Source of the DNA: an uncultured Bacteroidales bacterium
GTDB taxonomy: Bacteria; Bacteroidota; Bacteroidia; Bacteroidales; F082
DNA length: 64,000 nucleotides
Assembly: GCA_905234765.1 (NCBI GenBank)
Contig: CAJOIF010000027.1
Location: 1-64,000 of the forward strand
Reading direction: 5' to 3'
The notes under the pieces are model-generated. The model had not been told where the DNA came from. It saw only the letters and a program-made list of their open reading frames with translations, and did not search any database. A program made the position numbers and the translations under genes. The stretch's first letter is position 1. Every line of letters starts with the position of its first letter. Of this stretch, positions 17,812 to 26,423 are shown piece after piece.

Positions 17812-17836
17812 GCGACAATCATGCCGCGCCTCTATT
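17812..17836. terminator. Stem-loop after the small lipoprotein gene
   Basis: The AATAGAAGGCGCG arm pairs with CGCGCCTCTATT, with one bulged A and an eight-base loop. It follows the minus-strand lipoprotein stop by about 22 bases. There is no T-run on the minus-strand downstream side, so it is either a factor-assisted terminator or a 3'-end stabiliser. Confidence 0.5.
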
Positions 17837-17857
17837 CTTACAATCTGACCGTTGTTA

Positions 17858-18253
17858 TTATTCTCTTTGAAGGACAATGTCAATGGTGCCTTCCCAATAA
17901 TTGAATATGGTGTCGAAAACGGCATAATCCGTAGCAGTGAAGGTGAACCTTGTGGTACGGTCAAGAAGTGGTTCGGATTTGGAACTGAAAGCCACCTCCA
18001 AGGTGGCCAGACCATCGGCATCAGTATAGACATATTGCGTCCTATCTATAATAGGATCATTGTCGAAAGTGTCAACTTCTTCTGCTTTCACGCTTACGTT
18101 TGACAAAAGCCGACCATCGTCAGACTGCACACGGAGAGTCACAAGTTCCCTGTTGATGAATAAATCGCCGTAAACATCGCGTTTGCAGGCTGGTAGAATC
18201 ATCAGCATCATCAGCATCATCGCAACAATAGAAGTTGGTTTTCTCATGGTCAT
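17858..18253 (-). CDS. Small lipoprotein with a beta-sandwich domain
   Basis: 131 residues. The N-terminus MTMRKPTSIVAMMLMMLMILPAC ends in a lipobox (LPAC, lipid Cys23), so it should be membrane-anchored. The mature part (VTLRVQSDDGRLLSNVSVKA, YVYTDADGLATLEVAF, TFTATDYAVFDT) has the rhythm of carboxypeptidase-regulatory or Ig-like sandwiches that decorate Bacteroidota surface proteins. I do not assign a family. A second in-frame ATG at 18247 is an equally good start. It is divergent from the DUF4062 gene. Confidence 0.75.
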   Translation of the reverse strand: MTMRKPTSIVAMMLMMLMILPACKRDVYGDLFINRELVTLRVQSDDGRLLSNVSVKAEEVDTFDNDPIIDRTQYVYTDADGLATLEVAFSSKSEPLLDRTTRFTFTATDYAVFDTIFNYWEGTIDIVLQRE

Positions 18254-18335
18254 ATTCCCTTATTCGTGTCGGGCGCAACTTTTATAATCTCTTTCATATG
18301 TCGGCAGCACAAAGTGTGTGCCATAAGAACCGCCG

Positions 18336-18395
18336 CAAATTTACAAAGAAATCGGAAAGGCAAAATAGATTTGGAGTTTTTTTCCTACTTTTGCA
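18336..18395. promoter_or_regulatory. Divergent promoters: small lipoprotein and DUF4062 gene
   Basis: CAAATTTA at 18336-18343 gives TAAATTTG on the minus strand for the lipoprotein. On the plus strand TTG at 18371-18373 is followed by TACTTTTG at 18386-18393. The 20 bases at 18376-18395 are identical to those at 19898-19917 before the next gene, with a TTG at the same distance. Confidence 0.5.
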
Positions 18396-18422
18396 GCAAT
18401 TACCATCTGTTGAAAGAAGAAT

Positions 18423-19889
18423 ATGGCCAGCATCAAGGTGTTTATCAGTAGTGTGCAGCGCGAGTTTGCGGAGGAGCGGCAGCTTCTTTGCCGATACATC
18501 AGGGAAGATGCCCTGCTGGGTCGTTTCTTTGCCCCCTTTATCTTCGAGGAACTTCCCGCCATCGACCTTACTGCGCAACAAGCCTTCCTGACGGAAGCCG
18601 CCCAGTGCGACATCTATTTGGGCTTGTTTGGCGAACAATACGGCTACGAGGATGCTTCTGGCATTTCGCCCACCGAGCGCGAATACGACATGGCCTCTAC
18701 CAATCACCGCCACCGCTTGATTTTCATCAAACAGGCCGATTCGCGCCATGCGAAAGAAAAAGCCCTCATTGCCAAAGCCGAGCAAGATGTGGTCAGGAAG
18801 TCGTTCTCCAACTATGAGGAATTGCGAAGCGCGGTTTACGCTTCGTTGGTCAGGTATCTTGAGGAGAAAGAATACCTTCGTCTGTTGCCTTTCGACACCA
18901 CACTCAACCGCCAAGCCACGATGGACGACATCGACCCCGAAAAGGTTCGCTTCTTTGTCAATCTGGCCAAAGCGAAACGCAATTTCCCCATCCCTTACAC
19001 GCCTGAAAACATTCCCCAAATACTGACTCACCTCAACTTGACTTCGGAATCGGGCGAGCTTACCAATGCAGCTCTGTTGCTGTTCGCCAAAGATCCTCAA
19101 AAGTTTTTCATCACCTCCGAAGTGAAATGCGCCGTGTTCCCTACCAATGTGATGACCAAGCCCATCCTTTCGTATCAAGTCTTTCACGGGAGCGTTTTCG
19201 AGATGATAGACCAAGCCGTCGGATTTGTCATGTCGCACATCGATGCCCATGTCGCGCCCCGACACACTTCTGCCGCCACCGAAGTGAATTATGAGATTCC
19301 CATTGAAGCCGTCACCGAGGCCATCGTCAACGCCGTGACCCACCGTGACTATGCCAGCAACGGCAGTGTTCAGGTCATGCTCTTCCGCGATCGTCTTGAG
19401 GTGTGGAACCCCGGCTCGTTGCCTTTCGGTCTGTCACCGGCAAAGTTGAAGCAACTTCATTCATCATTACCTCCGAATCCCGTCTTGGCCAACCCGATTT
19501 ATCTCGCTGGTTACATTGAGCGAATGGGAACGGGAACTACCGACTTGGTTTCTGCATGTGAAAATGCAGGGCTAAAATCTCCAGAATTTATTCAGGATGA
19601 AGATTTTAGAGTTGTCATCTATCGCAAAAATGTCACCCAAAATGTCACCCAAAATGTCACCCAAAATGTCACCCAAAACAAGGGCGTGAAGAAGGTGCCG
19701 AGAATCCTGAAAGTGCTTCAGCTTATGTTCACCAATATTCACATCAGTGCCGAGGAGATGGCCGTAAAACTGAAAGTGACGGAGCGCACCATTCGCCGTG
19801 ACATTGACAAGTTGCGCGAGCAATACGATATCGAATGGATTGGCTCGTCGAAAAACGGCTATTGGAAAATCGTCCCGAAGAAAGACTGA
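18423..19889 (+). CDS. DUF4062, HATPase and winged-HTH chimera
   Basis: 488 residues. Residues 1-85 form a DUF4062 domain (KVFISSVQREFAEERQ at the start, DIYLGLFGEQYG, then GISPTEREYDMA). The middle is helical and substrate-like. About 225-400 matches the C-terminal ATPase module of Schlafen/AlbA-type regulators: YEIPIEAVTEAIVNAVTHRD, then LEVWNPGSLP, then RMGTGTTDLV. A linker of four NVTQ repeats leads to a DeoR-like HTH (MAVKLKVTERTIRRDIDKLR). Usual relatives carry AlbA_2 instead of DUF4062 at the N-terminus, so this is a swapped architecture. A regulatory or defence role is plausible but not shown. The next gene starts 45 bases downstream. Confidence 0.82.
   Translation: MASIKVFISSVQREFAEERQLLCRYIREDALLGRFFAPFIFEELPAIDLTAQQAFLTEAAQCDIYLGLFGEQYGYEDASGISPTEREYDMASTNHRHRLIFIKQADSRHAKEKALIAKAEQDVVRKSFSNYEELRSAVYASLVRYLEEKEYLRLLPFDTTLNRQATMDDIDPEKVRFFVNLAKAKRNFPIPYTPENIPQILTHLNLTSESGELTNAALLLFAKDPQKFFITSEVKCAVFPTNVMTKPILSYQVFHGSVFEMIDQAVGFVMSHIDAHVAPRHTSAATEVNYEIPIEAVTEAIVNAVTHRDYASNGSVQVMLFRDRLEVWNPGSLPFGLSPAKLKQLHSSLPPNPVLANPIYLAGYIERMGTGTTDLVSACENAGLKSPEFIQDEDFRVVIYRKNVTQNVTQNVTQNVTQNKGVKKVPRILKVLQLMFTNIHISAEEMAVKLKVTERTIRRDIDKLREQYDIEWIGSSKNGYWKIVPKKD
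19629..19676 (+). repeat. Four perfect 12-bp tandem repeats inside the DUF4062 gene
   Basis: AATGTCACCCAA occurs four times without a mismatch, encoding the NVTQ linker between the ATPase and HTH parts. The unit is a multiple of three, so slippage would change linker length without breaking the frame. Confidence 0.95.
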
Positions 19890-19897
19890 CGATTGCG

Positions 19898-19917
19898 GTT
19901 TTTTTCCTACTTTTGCA
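19898..19917 (+). promoter_or_regulatory. Promoter of the vWA membrane protein gene
   Basis: TACTTTTG at 19908-19915 with TTG at 19893-19895. The 20 bases here are identical to 18376-18395. The promoter overlaps the 45-bp gap behind the DUF4062 stop and leaves 19 bases to the ATG. Confidence 0.5.
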
Positions 19918-19934
19918 CCTCTTAACCACTCAAG

Positions 19935-22007
19935 ATGACCATCGGAATCCCCATCTGGATGTTAGCTTTGTCGCTGCTGGCCGGTCTGGCAGCTGCTACG
20001 GTGTTATATGTCCGAAACAAGAAGCAACACTATGGCAAAGCGTTGAATGCCATACTGTTTGCACTCCGAACATTGATTGTGGGTTTGGTGGTGTTGCTGC
20101 TCTTTAACCCCCTGATACGGCAGAAGTTCAGCTCGGTGGAGACCCCGACCATTATCCTTGCGCATGACAATTCCTCATCTGTCGTCCTTTGCAAGGATTC
20201 TGCGTTCTACAAAAACGACTATCAGACGCAGTTTGAGGCTTTCCGAAAGGACCTAAATGCTGATTTTCAGGTCGATGAATACCTTTTCGGGGAGGAAGTC
20301 CGCGATTTCGACCAACTCGATTTCTCCGACCAACTTACCGACCTGTCCTCGTTACTGAACACCCTCGACCGTCGCTATTACAAGCGCAACGTCGGGGCGG
20401 TGCTGCTCTTCTCCGACGGCATCTACAACCGTGGCTTCGAACCGGAACTGCTGGCCGAGAAGTTTCCATATCCCATCCATACCGTGGTCTTGGGCAATAC
20501 GGTGGCCTATCCCGACCTCGCCGTCCGCGATGTGCATTATAATAAGGTAGTGTCTCTTGGTGCGACCTTCCCTGTCCGTGTGACGGTGGCCGCCCGCGAC
20601 ATGGCTGGACGCAAGGCCCAACTAACCCTTAAGGAAAGTGGGAACCTCATCGAGAAACGCGACATCGAGATTCCGTCCAACCGCTTCTCCAAAGAAATCG
20701 ACTTCATGCTCGATGCTACCAAGAAAGGTGTGATGGCCATCGACATCGAAGTGAGCGGCATCGCCGAGGAGGAGCAACTGCTGAACAATGTGCGGCATAT
20801 CTATGTCGAGGTACTCGACCAGAAATACAAACTGCTGTGCGTGGCGGCCTCGCCTCATCCTGATTTGGCGGCACTGCGCAGCGTGCTCAACGACAATTAC
20901 GAGGTGGACTTCTGCTTCGGGAAGGAGGCGCTGCCTGAGTTCAGCAACTATGATATGGTCATCCTGCATCAGGTACCTTCGGTGCGCACGGATTTCAACA
21001 CCTTGAAGGCCCAACTGGATAAAAACTCCAAGTTGCCTGTCTTTTTCATCGTCGGCAACGACACCGACCGCGATATGCTGAACAAGTTGCAGAGTGTCTT
21101 TGCCTTGCATTCCGGCGCGACCAACACCCAGTTGGATGTCAAAGCACACCAAAACACGGCCTTCTCGACTTTCACCTTTGACACAAAGTCGGAGCAACTC
21201 ATCACGAAATACCCGCCTTTGGCCTTGCCGCATATCGAAATCAACGCCTTGAAGTCGCACGACGACCTGCTCTTGCAGGAGGTGATGGGGGTGAAGTCGG
21301 GGCTGCCGCTGCTGAGTTTCTCCCAGGATGGACGCAAGATGGCCTTCTTGTTTGGCACCAATGTTTGGCGTTGGCGGTTGTTCGAGTATTACCAGAACAA
21401 GAACCACGACGTGTTCGATGAGATGTTTTCCAAGTCGCTGAAATACTTGTTGCTATCGGCCAACGACGGCTCGGCTATCTATGCGAAAGAGACCTATTAC
21501 AGCAACGAACCTGTCATCATCACCGCCGAATTACGCAATCCGAACAATGAGTTGGTCACCGACCCCGACATGACCATTCAGATAGAGAACAAACTGACGG
21601 GCGAGACTTACGATTACACCTTTTCAAAGCGTGACCACGACTACGAGTTGAACGCCGGTCTGCTGCCCGAGGGGCTTTATGTCTATAAGGTGCAGGCACA
21701 GATGGGCGAGCGCAAAATCAGCGTGAGTGGCACCTTCAGCGTGGTGGCCATCGGCATCGAGGCACAGCAACTCACTGCCGACATTGACCGAATGCGCACC
21801 CTGTCCCGCCTGACCAACGGCAACTGTTATACCGCCCACCAACTCGACCAACTCGCCGCGGATTTGCGCGCTGACACGCGCATCACCTCCGTGGAGCATC
21901 ACGAGAGCCGTTTCGAGGACCTGATTCATTCCAATTGGATTTTCTTTGTCCTCATTGGCCTGGCTGCCATCGAATGGTTGTTACGAAAAATGTTTGGCAG
22001 TTATTAA
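19935..22007 (+). CDS. Membrane protein with von Willebrand factor A-like domain
   Basis: 690 residues. Two N-terminal transmembrane helices (WMLALSLLAGLAAATVLYV and ILFALRTLIVGLVVLLLFN) precede a vWA-like domain that begins TIILAHDNSSSVV, where DNSSS stands in for the DxSxS metal site, and continues NVGAVLLFSDGIYNRG. Beta-rich segments and a second Rossmann-like part (YDMVILHQVPSVRTDF, FFIVGNDTDRDM) follow, and a C-terminal helix (WIFFVLIGLAAIEWLL) anchors the end. This layout occurs in Bacteroidota BatA-like and glutamine-amidotransferase-like vWA proteins. A scaffold role in the envelope is likely; the partner is unknown. It is downstream of the DUF4062 gene but has its own promoter. Confidence 0.82.
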   Translation: MTIGIPIWMLALSLLAGLAAATVLYVRNKKQHYGKALNAILFALRTLIVGLVVLLLFNPLIRQKFSSVETPTIILAHDNSSSVVLCKDSAFYKNDYQTQFEAFRKDLNADFQVDEYLFGEEVRDFDQLDFSDQLTDLSSLLNTLDRRYYKRNVGAVLLFSDGIYNRGFEPELLAEKFPYPIHTVVLGNTVAYPDLAVRDVHYNKVVSLGATFPVRVTVAARDMAGRKAQLTLKESGNLIEKRDIEIPSNRFSKEIDFMLDATKKGVMAIDIEVSGIAEEEQLLNNVRHIYVEVLDQKYKLLCVAASPHPDLAALRSVLNDNYEVDFCFGKEALPEFSNYDMVILHQVPSVRTDFNTLKAQLDKNSKLPVFFIVGNDTDRDMLNKLQSVFALHSGATNTQLDVKAHQNTAFSTFTFDTKSEQLITKYPPLALPHIEINALKSHDDLLLQEVMGVKSGLPLLSFSQDGRKMAFLFGTNVWRWRLFEYYQNKNHDVFDEMFSKSLKYLLLSANDGSAIYAKETYYSNEPVIITAELRNPNNELVTDPDMTIQIENKLTGETYDYTFSKRDHDYELNAGLLPEGLYVYKVQAQMGERKISVSGTFSVVAIGIEAQQLTADIDRMRTLSRLTNGNCYTAHQLDQLAADLRADTRITSVEHHESRFEDLIHSNWIFFVLIGLAAIEWLLRKMFGSY

Positions 22008-22077
22008 AAATCCGAAACAACAATTAAACAAATCGAAGATTCAACGAAGTTAATTAAACAATAAACAATTCAACACT

Positions 22078-22602
22078 ATGAAGATTCAAGATCAATCCGT
22101 CGTCACCATGACCTACGTCTTGCGTGAGAACGACGAAAACGGTCCCATCTTGCAGGAGACCACCAAAGAGAATCCTTTTGTCTGCATCTTCGGAATGCAC
22201 CAACTGCTGCCCAAGTTCGAGGAGAACCTGATGGGCAAGGAACCCGGCGACAAGTACGCTTTCCACCTGACCCCTGAAGAGGGCTACGGCGAGCGCGATG
22301 AGAACTACATTATGGACCTCGACAAAAAGATGTTTATGCAAAACGATGTTTTGATGGACATGGTGAAAGTCGGTGCTCAACTGATGATGCAGACCTCCGA
22401 TGGTCGTCCCATCATGGGTATTGTCCGCGAGATTGGCGACAACCACGTGAAGATGGACTTCAACCACGACATGGCGGGCAAGCATCTCCATTTCTCTGGC
22501 GAAATTCTCGATGTGCGCGAGTCTACTGATGAGGACTTCAGTGCAGGCGGCTGTGCCGGATGTGGTGGCAGCTGCGATGGCGGCTGCGAGGGGTGCCATT
22601 AA
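22078..22602 (+). CDS. FKBP-type peptidyl-prolyl isomerase (SlyD-like)
   Basis: Folding catalyst and chaperone. The 174 residues follow the SlyD order: FKBP strand VVTMTYVLRENDENGPILQE, then LLPKFEENLMGKEPGDKYAF, LTPEEGYGERDENYIM, then an insert-in-flap domain, then a return strand (NHVKMDFNHDMAGKHLHFSG). The C-terminal tail is cysteine-glycine rich (GGCAGCGGSCDGGCEGCH), six Cys and one His, in place of the His-rich tail of E. coli SlyD, and probably binds metal. The 70-bp upstream leader is made of A/C-rich AATTAAACAA-type sequence. A strong terminator follows. Confidence 0.93.
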   Translation: MKIQDQSVVTMTYVLRENDENGPILQETTKENPFVCIFGMHQLLPKFEENLMGKEPGDKYAFHLTPEEGYGERDENYIMDLDKKMFMQNDVLMDMVKVGAQLMMQTSDGRPIMGIVREIGDNHVKMDFNHDMAGKHLHFSGEILDVRESTDEDFSAGGCAGCGGSCDGGCEGCH

Positions 22603-22604
22603 AT

Positions 22605-22633
22605 GAAAATAGCCAGCAACGCTGGCTTTTTTC
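22605..22633. terminator. Bidirectional terminator between the FKBP and EEP genes
   Basis: Stem AGCCAGC (22611-22617), loop AAC, arm GCTGGCT (22621-22627), then a T-tract. It sits between convergent stop codons. Confidence 0.87.
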
Positions 22634-23680
22634 TTATGCTTTCTTCAAAAGTATCACATACACAGGGAAGTGGTCACTATATCCTCCCATCCAAACGCCG
22701 CCGGCAAAAGTGCGGAAGGGGTAGCCGTTGTACCTGCCTCCATGTTGTTTCAGGAATTCCTTGTTGTGTACCTTGGCGTTCTTGAACTGGTAGGTGGAGT
22801 AGTCGGTAGGCAGCAGGCCAGGTGTCATGATGGTCTGGTCAAGCACGCCAGGTACATCGTTGTAGTAGTTGGTACCGATGCCTTTCTTGTGCAGTTCAAA
22901 CATGGGGTTGTAGAACTCGCCGTCGCGCAGCTTGTCCATGTTGCCCGTGGCACGCAGGTATTTCGTGATGCTTTTGTTGTCGGGGTAGTCGTTATAGTCG
23001 CCCATCATGATGATTTTGGCGTTGGCATCTTCGTTAAGGATGGAGTCGGCGATGTGGCGGCACAAAGTGGCGGCGGCCACACGACCAGGCAGGGAACGTT
23101 TCTCGCCACCATAGCGCGAAGGCCAGTGCATGACGATGAAGTGCATCATCTCGCCATCGAACAGGCCGCTGACCAATAGTTGGTCGCGGGTGATGAAGTC
23201 GGGCTGGTCGGGGACTACGGTGTGGTATGATTTGCTGCTCACCAGCTTGAAATACTTCGGGTTGTAAAGCAGTCCAACGTCCACGCCACGGCGGTCGGGC
23301 GACTCGTAATGCACGATTTGGTAGTTGCGGTCTTTGATTTCGGGCTGGGCCACAAGGTCTTCCAACACCGTGCGGTTTTCAATCTCCGACACGCCAAGTA
23401 CAGCCACGCCGTCGGGCGACCAATCTGTACCGATAGTGGAAATGGCATAGGCCATGTTGTGGAGCTTGTTTAAGTATTTCTCGGTGTTCCATTGGTTACC
23501 GCCTTCGGGTAGGAACTCTTCGTCATTCTTGTTCGGGTCGTTGATAGTGTCGAAGAGGTTCTCCAGATTGTAGAATCCGACTAAGCCGACCTTATAGGCT
23601 TGTTTTTCTTGTGCTGAAACACTTGAAATGCCGAGGCTCAAAGCCAAAACAGCGAGTATGAAAATGAGGTGCTTGTTCAT
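22634..23680 (-). CDS. Exported endonuclease/exonuclease/phosphatase family protein
   Basis: 348 residues from the ATG at 23680, which opens a signal peptide (MNKHLIFILAVLALSLGISSVSA). Metal-dependent phosphodiesterase or nuclease fold: VGFYNLENLFDTIND (Asn and Glu ligands), ENRTVLEDL, RRGVDVGLLYN, FIVMHWPSRYGG, IMMGDYNDYPDN (Asp-x-Asn), and the terminal catalytic SDHFPVYV. An earlier ATG at 23818 is rejected: it would add 46 residues across the promoter region. The gene diverges from a TonB receptor and DUF5689 gene. The context suggests extracellular or periplasmic cleavage of DNA, RNA or another phosphoester. Confidence 0.9.
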   Translation of the reverse strand: MNKHLIFILAVLALSLGISSVSAQEKQAYKVGLVGFYNLENLFDTINDPNKNDEEFLPEGGNQWNTEKYLNKLHNMAYAISTIGTDWSPDGVAVLGVSEIENRTVLEDLVAQPEIKDRNYQIVHYESPDRRGVDVGLLYNPKYFKLVSSKSYHTVVPDQPDFITRDQLLVSGLFDGEMMHFIVMHWPSRYGGEKRSLPGRVAAATLCRHIADSILNEDANAKIIMMGDYNDYPDNKSITKYLRATGNMDKLRDGEFYNPMFELHKKGIGTNYYNDVPGVLDQTIMTPGLLPTDYSTYQFKNAKVHNKEFLKQHGGRYNGYPFRTFAGGVWMGGYSDHFPVYVILLKKA

Positions 23681-23712
23681 GATAAATATGGTATTTGCGT
23701 TGATGAACGCTG

Positions 23713-23772
23713 CAAAGGTAGAAAAAAATCCAATAAAATTCCTGTGGGGTAAAAGAAGTTTTCCTAAATTTG
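23713..23772. promoter_or_regulatory. Divergent promoters: EEP nuclease and TonB receptor
   Basis: CAAAGGTA at 23713-23720 gives TACCTTTG on the minus strand for the EEP gene. TAAATTTG at 23765-23772 faces the receptor. The two units share a 143-bp region, so co-regulation is possible. Confidence 0.5.
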
Positions 23773-23823
23773 CCCGATTAATCCGCTTTGTTGAGCACAA
23801 CGCAAAATCATAATACATTCAAT

Positions 23824-26403
23824 ATGAAGAAATTTCTATTTTTAGCGGTCGCAATGTTGTTGGTAGGGCGAATGACGGCCCAGACCATCGACACCACCGA
23901 CCTCAACACACAACAAGACATGCCGACGGTGATACTGTTGGATTCCGACTTCGACGAATCTTCCACCTCGGTTAACGATGCCTCCACCTTGCTCAACTCG
24001 TCGCGCGACGTGTTCAATAGCATTGCGGCCTACAACTTCGGTTCGCTACGCTATCGTGTGCGCGGTAACGACTCGAAGTACAGCGAGGTGATGATTAATG
24101 GCATCCTGATGAACGATCCCGAGACGGGGCGTCCAGTGTTCTCCAACTGGGGCGGTCTCAACGACGCTTTCCGTAACTCAATGCTTGTGGAAGGCTTGGG
24201 CAAGACCGATGTCGGCTTCGGCGGTCTCGGTGGCCTGACTGCCTATTCCACACGTGCCTCGCAGTACCGCAAGCAAGTCTCGGTGAGTTATGCCTTCTCC
24301 AACCGTTCCTACAACCACCGCGCCACGGCCTCTGTCGGCACGGGCGATTTGGGCAAGGGATGGTATCTGATGGCTGCCGCTTCAGGACGTTACGCTGGCC
24401 AAGGCTATACCGAAGGCACCTTCTATCAGGCCTATAGCTACTTCCTCTCCTTGGAGAAGAAGTTCAACGACAAGCACAGCCTCGACATCACGGTGTTCGG
24501 AGCTCCGTCACAGCGCGGTGGTTCTTCGCCAGTGGTGCAGGAAGCCTACGACCTTGTTGGCTCCAATTATTACAATCCCAACTGGGGCTATCAGACAATT
24601 GACGAGAACGGCACTCAGGTCATCCGTAACTCGCGTGTGAGTACCTATCACCAACCTTTCACCAGCCTCACTTGGTATTGGACACCGAGCAAGAAGACCT
24701 CGTTCAATACGACGGCCTATTTCTTCGCCGGTCCTGGCAGCCAAACCAGCCTCGAATGGGGTGAGGCCAAAGACCCTCGTCCCGACTACTACCGCAACCT
24801 GCCGAGTTACTATGAGACCCATGCCCATAGCACGGCAGAATACGAGCAACAGCTCAATGCTTGGCTCAACCGCGATGCTTCGGTCTGCCAAATCGACTGG
24901 GACGCGCTTTACAACGCCAACCGCAACCACCTCTTCACCGTGGAGAATGCCAACGGAGAGAAAGGCAATACTGTCACTGGCAATGCTTCGAAATATATCC
25001 TTGCCGAGCGTCATTACGACAAGCGTCAGATGGGCGGTGCGACCAACTTCAAGCACGAGTTCCTGCCCAACCTTATCATGACGGGCGGCTTGTCCATCAA
25101 CGCTTCAAGGACACATTATTATGAAAGCGTCAACGACCTGCTAGGTGGCGATTTCTACTACGATATTAATAAGTATGCCGAGAACCTTGAAACGGGCATT
25201 TCCGAAGAAAGCCAAACCGACCTGAACAATCCCAACCATGTGGCTTATGTCGGCGACATCATCGGTTACAATTACTACGCCAACCGCAATACGGGCCGTA
25301 TTTGGGATCAAATCAACTGGCTTGTTGGCAACTTCGATTTGTACTTGGGTGTGCAGGGCGCGTTCACGCAAATCTGGCGCGAAGGTCTTTGGCAGAGCGG
25401 CGCTTTCGCCGACAACTCATTCGGCAAGGACGAGAAGCATAACTTCTTCGACCCAGGCACAAAGGGTGGCGTGACCTATGCCATCAATGGCCGTAACCAC
25501 ATCGTGCTTAACGGAGCCTATATGTTTCAAGCGCCGCAGTTCAGAGACATTTACGTGTCGCCCCGTACCCGTCACACCGTGGTGGAAGGCGACCTCAAGA
25601 GCGAGCGCATCAGTGCCGTTGATTTGAGCTACCTCTACCGTTCACCTGTTTTCAAACTCCGCTTAACGGGTTACTACAACACCTATAAGAACCTCATTTG
25701 GAACCGCAGTTTCTATTGCGAGAACGTGTATCTCGGTGAGAGTGCTTCGGGTACGTCCTACAAGAGCGAGTTCGTCAATTTCATCATGACCGATATCGAA
25801 GAAAAGAGTGTTGGTGCAGAGTTGGGTGCCGAATATAAAGTGACACCTACCATTACCATCCAGGCTGCAGCTGCCAATGGCGTACATCTGTATAATAACA
25901 ACCCCACTTTCTCGATTTATGACGACAACAATTCTACGGCCTACGTCCAAAACAGCGTGGCTTATCTGAAAGGCTATCATGTTTCTTCAGGTCCCGAGAC
26001 GGTAGCTTCGTTGGGCATCAAGTACAACTCGCCGAAATACTGGTGGGTGAGCCTCAACGGTAACTATCTCGCCAACATGTACTTCGACGTGAACCCATAC
26101 AACCACACCGAGGAAGGCATGTCGCACTACGCCGAGGGCGATGTCCGCATTGAGGACGTGCTGACCCAGACCCCGATGCAGTCTGCCTTCACACTCGACT
26201 TCTACGGTGGTTTCTCGAAACGCTACAAAGGATATTACTTCCTGTTCAATGTGAGCGTCAACAACCTGCTCCACAACAAGAAGACCATCCTCTATGGTTA
26301 TGAGCAGTTGCGCTTCAACGCCAACGATCCCGACATGTTCCCCGACAAGTATTCGTATATGTACGGTATCAATTATTTCATCAGTCTAACGGTTAGAAAA
26401 TAA
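23824..26403 (+). CDS. TonB-dependent outer-membrane receptor
   Basis: 859 residues from the ATG at 23824, with signal peptide MKKFLFLAVAMLLVGRMTAQ. The plug domain occupies about 40-150 (YRVRGNDSKYSEVMINGILM, then DPETGRPVFSNWGGLND); the rest is a 22-strand-type barrel rich in aromatic girdle residues, ending YMYGINYFISLTVRK. No carboxypeptidase-like N-terminal extension is present, so it is not a classic SusC. No SusD lies next to it; the partner is the DUF5689 lipoprotein 20 bases downstream. Energy-driven uptake through TonB is known for the family. The substrate is inferred from the divergent nuclease to be a nucleic-acid fragment or other phosphorylated compound. Confidence 0.93.
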   Translation: MKKFLFLAVAMLLVGRMTAQTIDTTDLNTQQDMPTVILLDSDFDESSTSVNDASTLLNSSRDVFNSIAAYNFGSLRYRVRGNDSKYSEVMINGILMNDPETGRPVFSNWGGLNDAFRNSMLVEGLGKTDVGFGGLGGLTAYSTRASQYRKQVSVSYAFSNRSYNHRATASVGTGDLGKGWYLMAAASGRYAGQGYTEGTFYQAYSYFLSLEKKFNDKHSLDITVFGAPSQRGGSSPVVQEAYDLVGSNYYNPNWGYQTIDENGTQVIRNSRVSTYHQPFTSLTWYWTPSKKTSFNTTAYFFAGPGSQTSLEWGEAKDPRPDYYRNLPSYYETHAHSTAEYEQQLNAWLNRDASVCQIDWDALYNANRNHLFTVENANGEKGNTVTGNASKYILAERHYDKRQMGGATNFKHEFLPNLIMTGGLSINASRTHYYESVNDLLGGDFYYDINKYAENLETGISEESQTDLNNPNHVAYVGDIIGYNYYANRNTGRIWDQINWLVGNFDLYLGVQGAFTQIWREGLWQSGAFADNSFGKDEKHNFFDPGTKGGVTYAINGRNHIVLNGAYMFQAPQFRDIYVSPRTRHTVVEGDLKSERISAVDLSYLYRSPVFKLRLTGYYNTYKNLIWNRSFYCENVYLGESASGTSYKSEFVNFIMTDIEEKSVGAELGAEYKVTPTITIQAAAANGVHLYNNNPTFSIYDDNNSTAYVQNSVAYLKGYHVSSGPETVASLGIKYNSPKYWWVSLNGNYLANMYFDVNPYNHTEEGMSHYAEGDVRIEDVLTQTPMQSAFTLDFYGGFSKRYKGYYFLFNVSVNNLLHNKKTILYGYEQLRFNANDPDMFPDKYSYMYGINYFISLTVRK

Positions 26404-26423
26404 GCAACAAAAACTATAAAAAA

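Noticed and set aside
18294..19343. 349-codon minus-strand frame opposite the DUF4062 gene
   Set aside because: The DUF4062 product has conserved domains across the same bases; the antisense frame has none.
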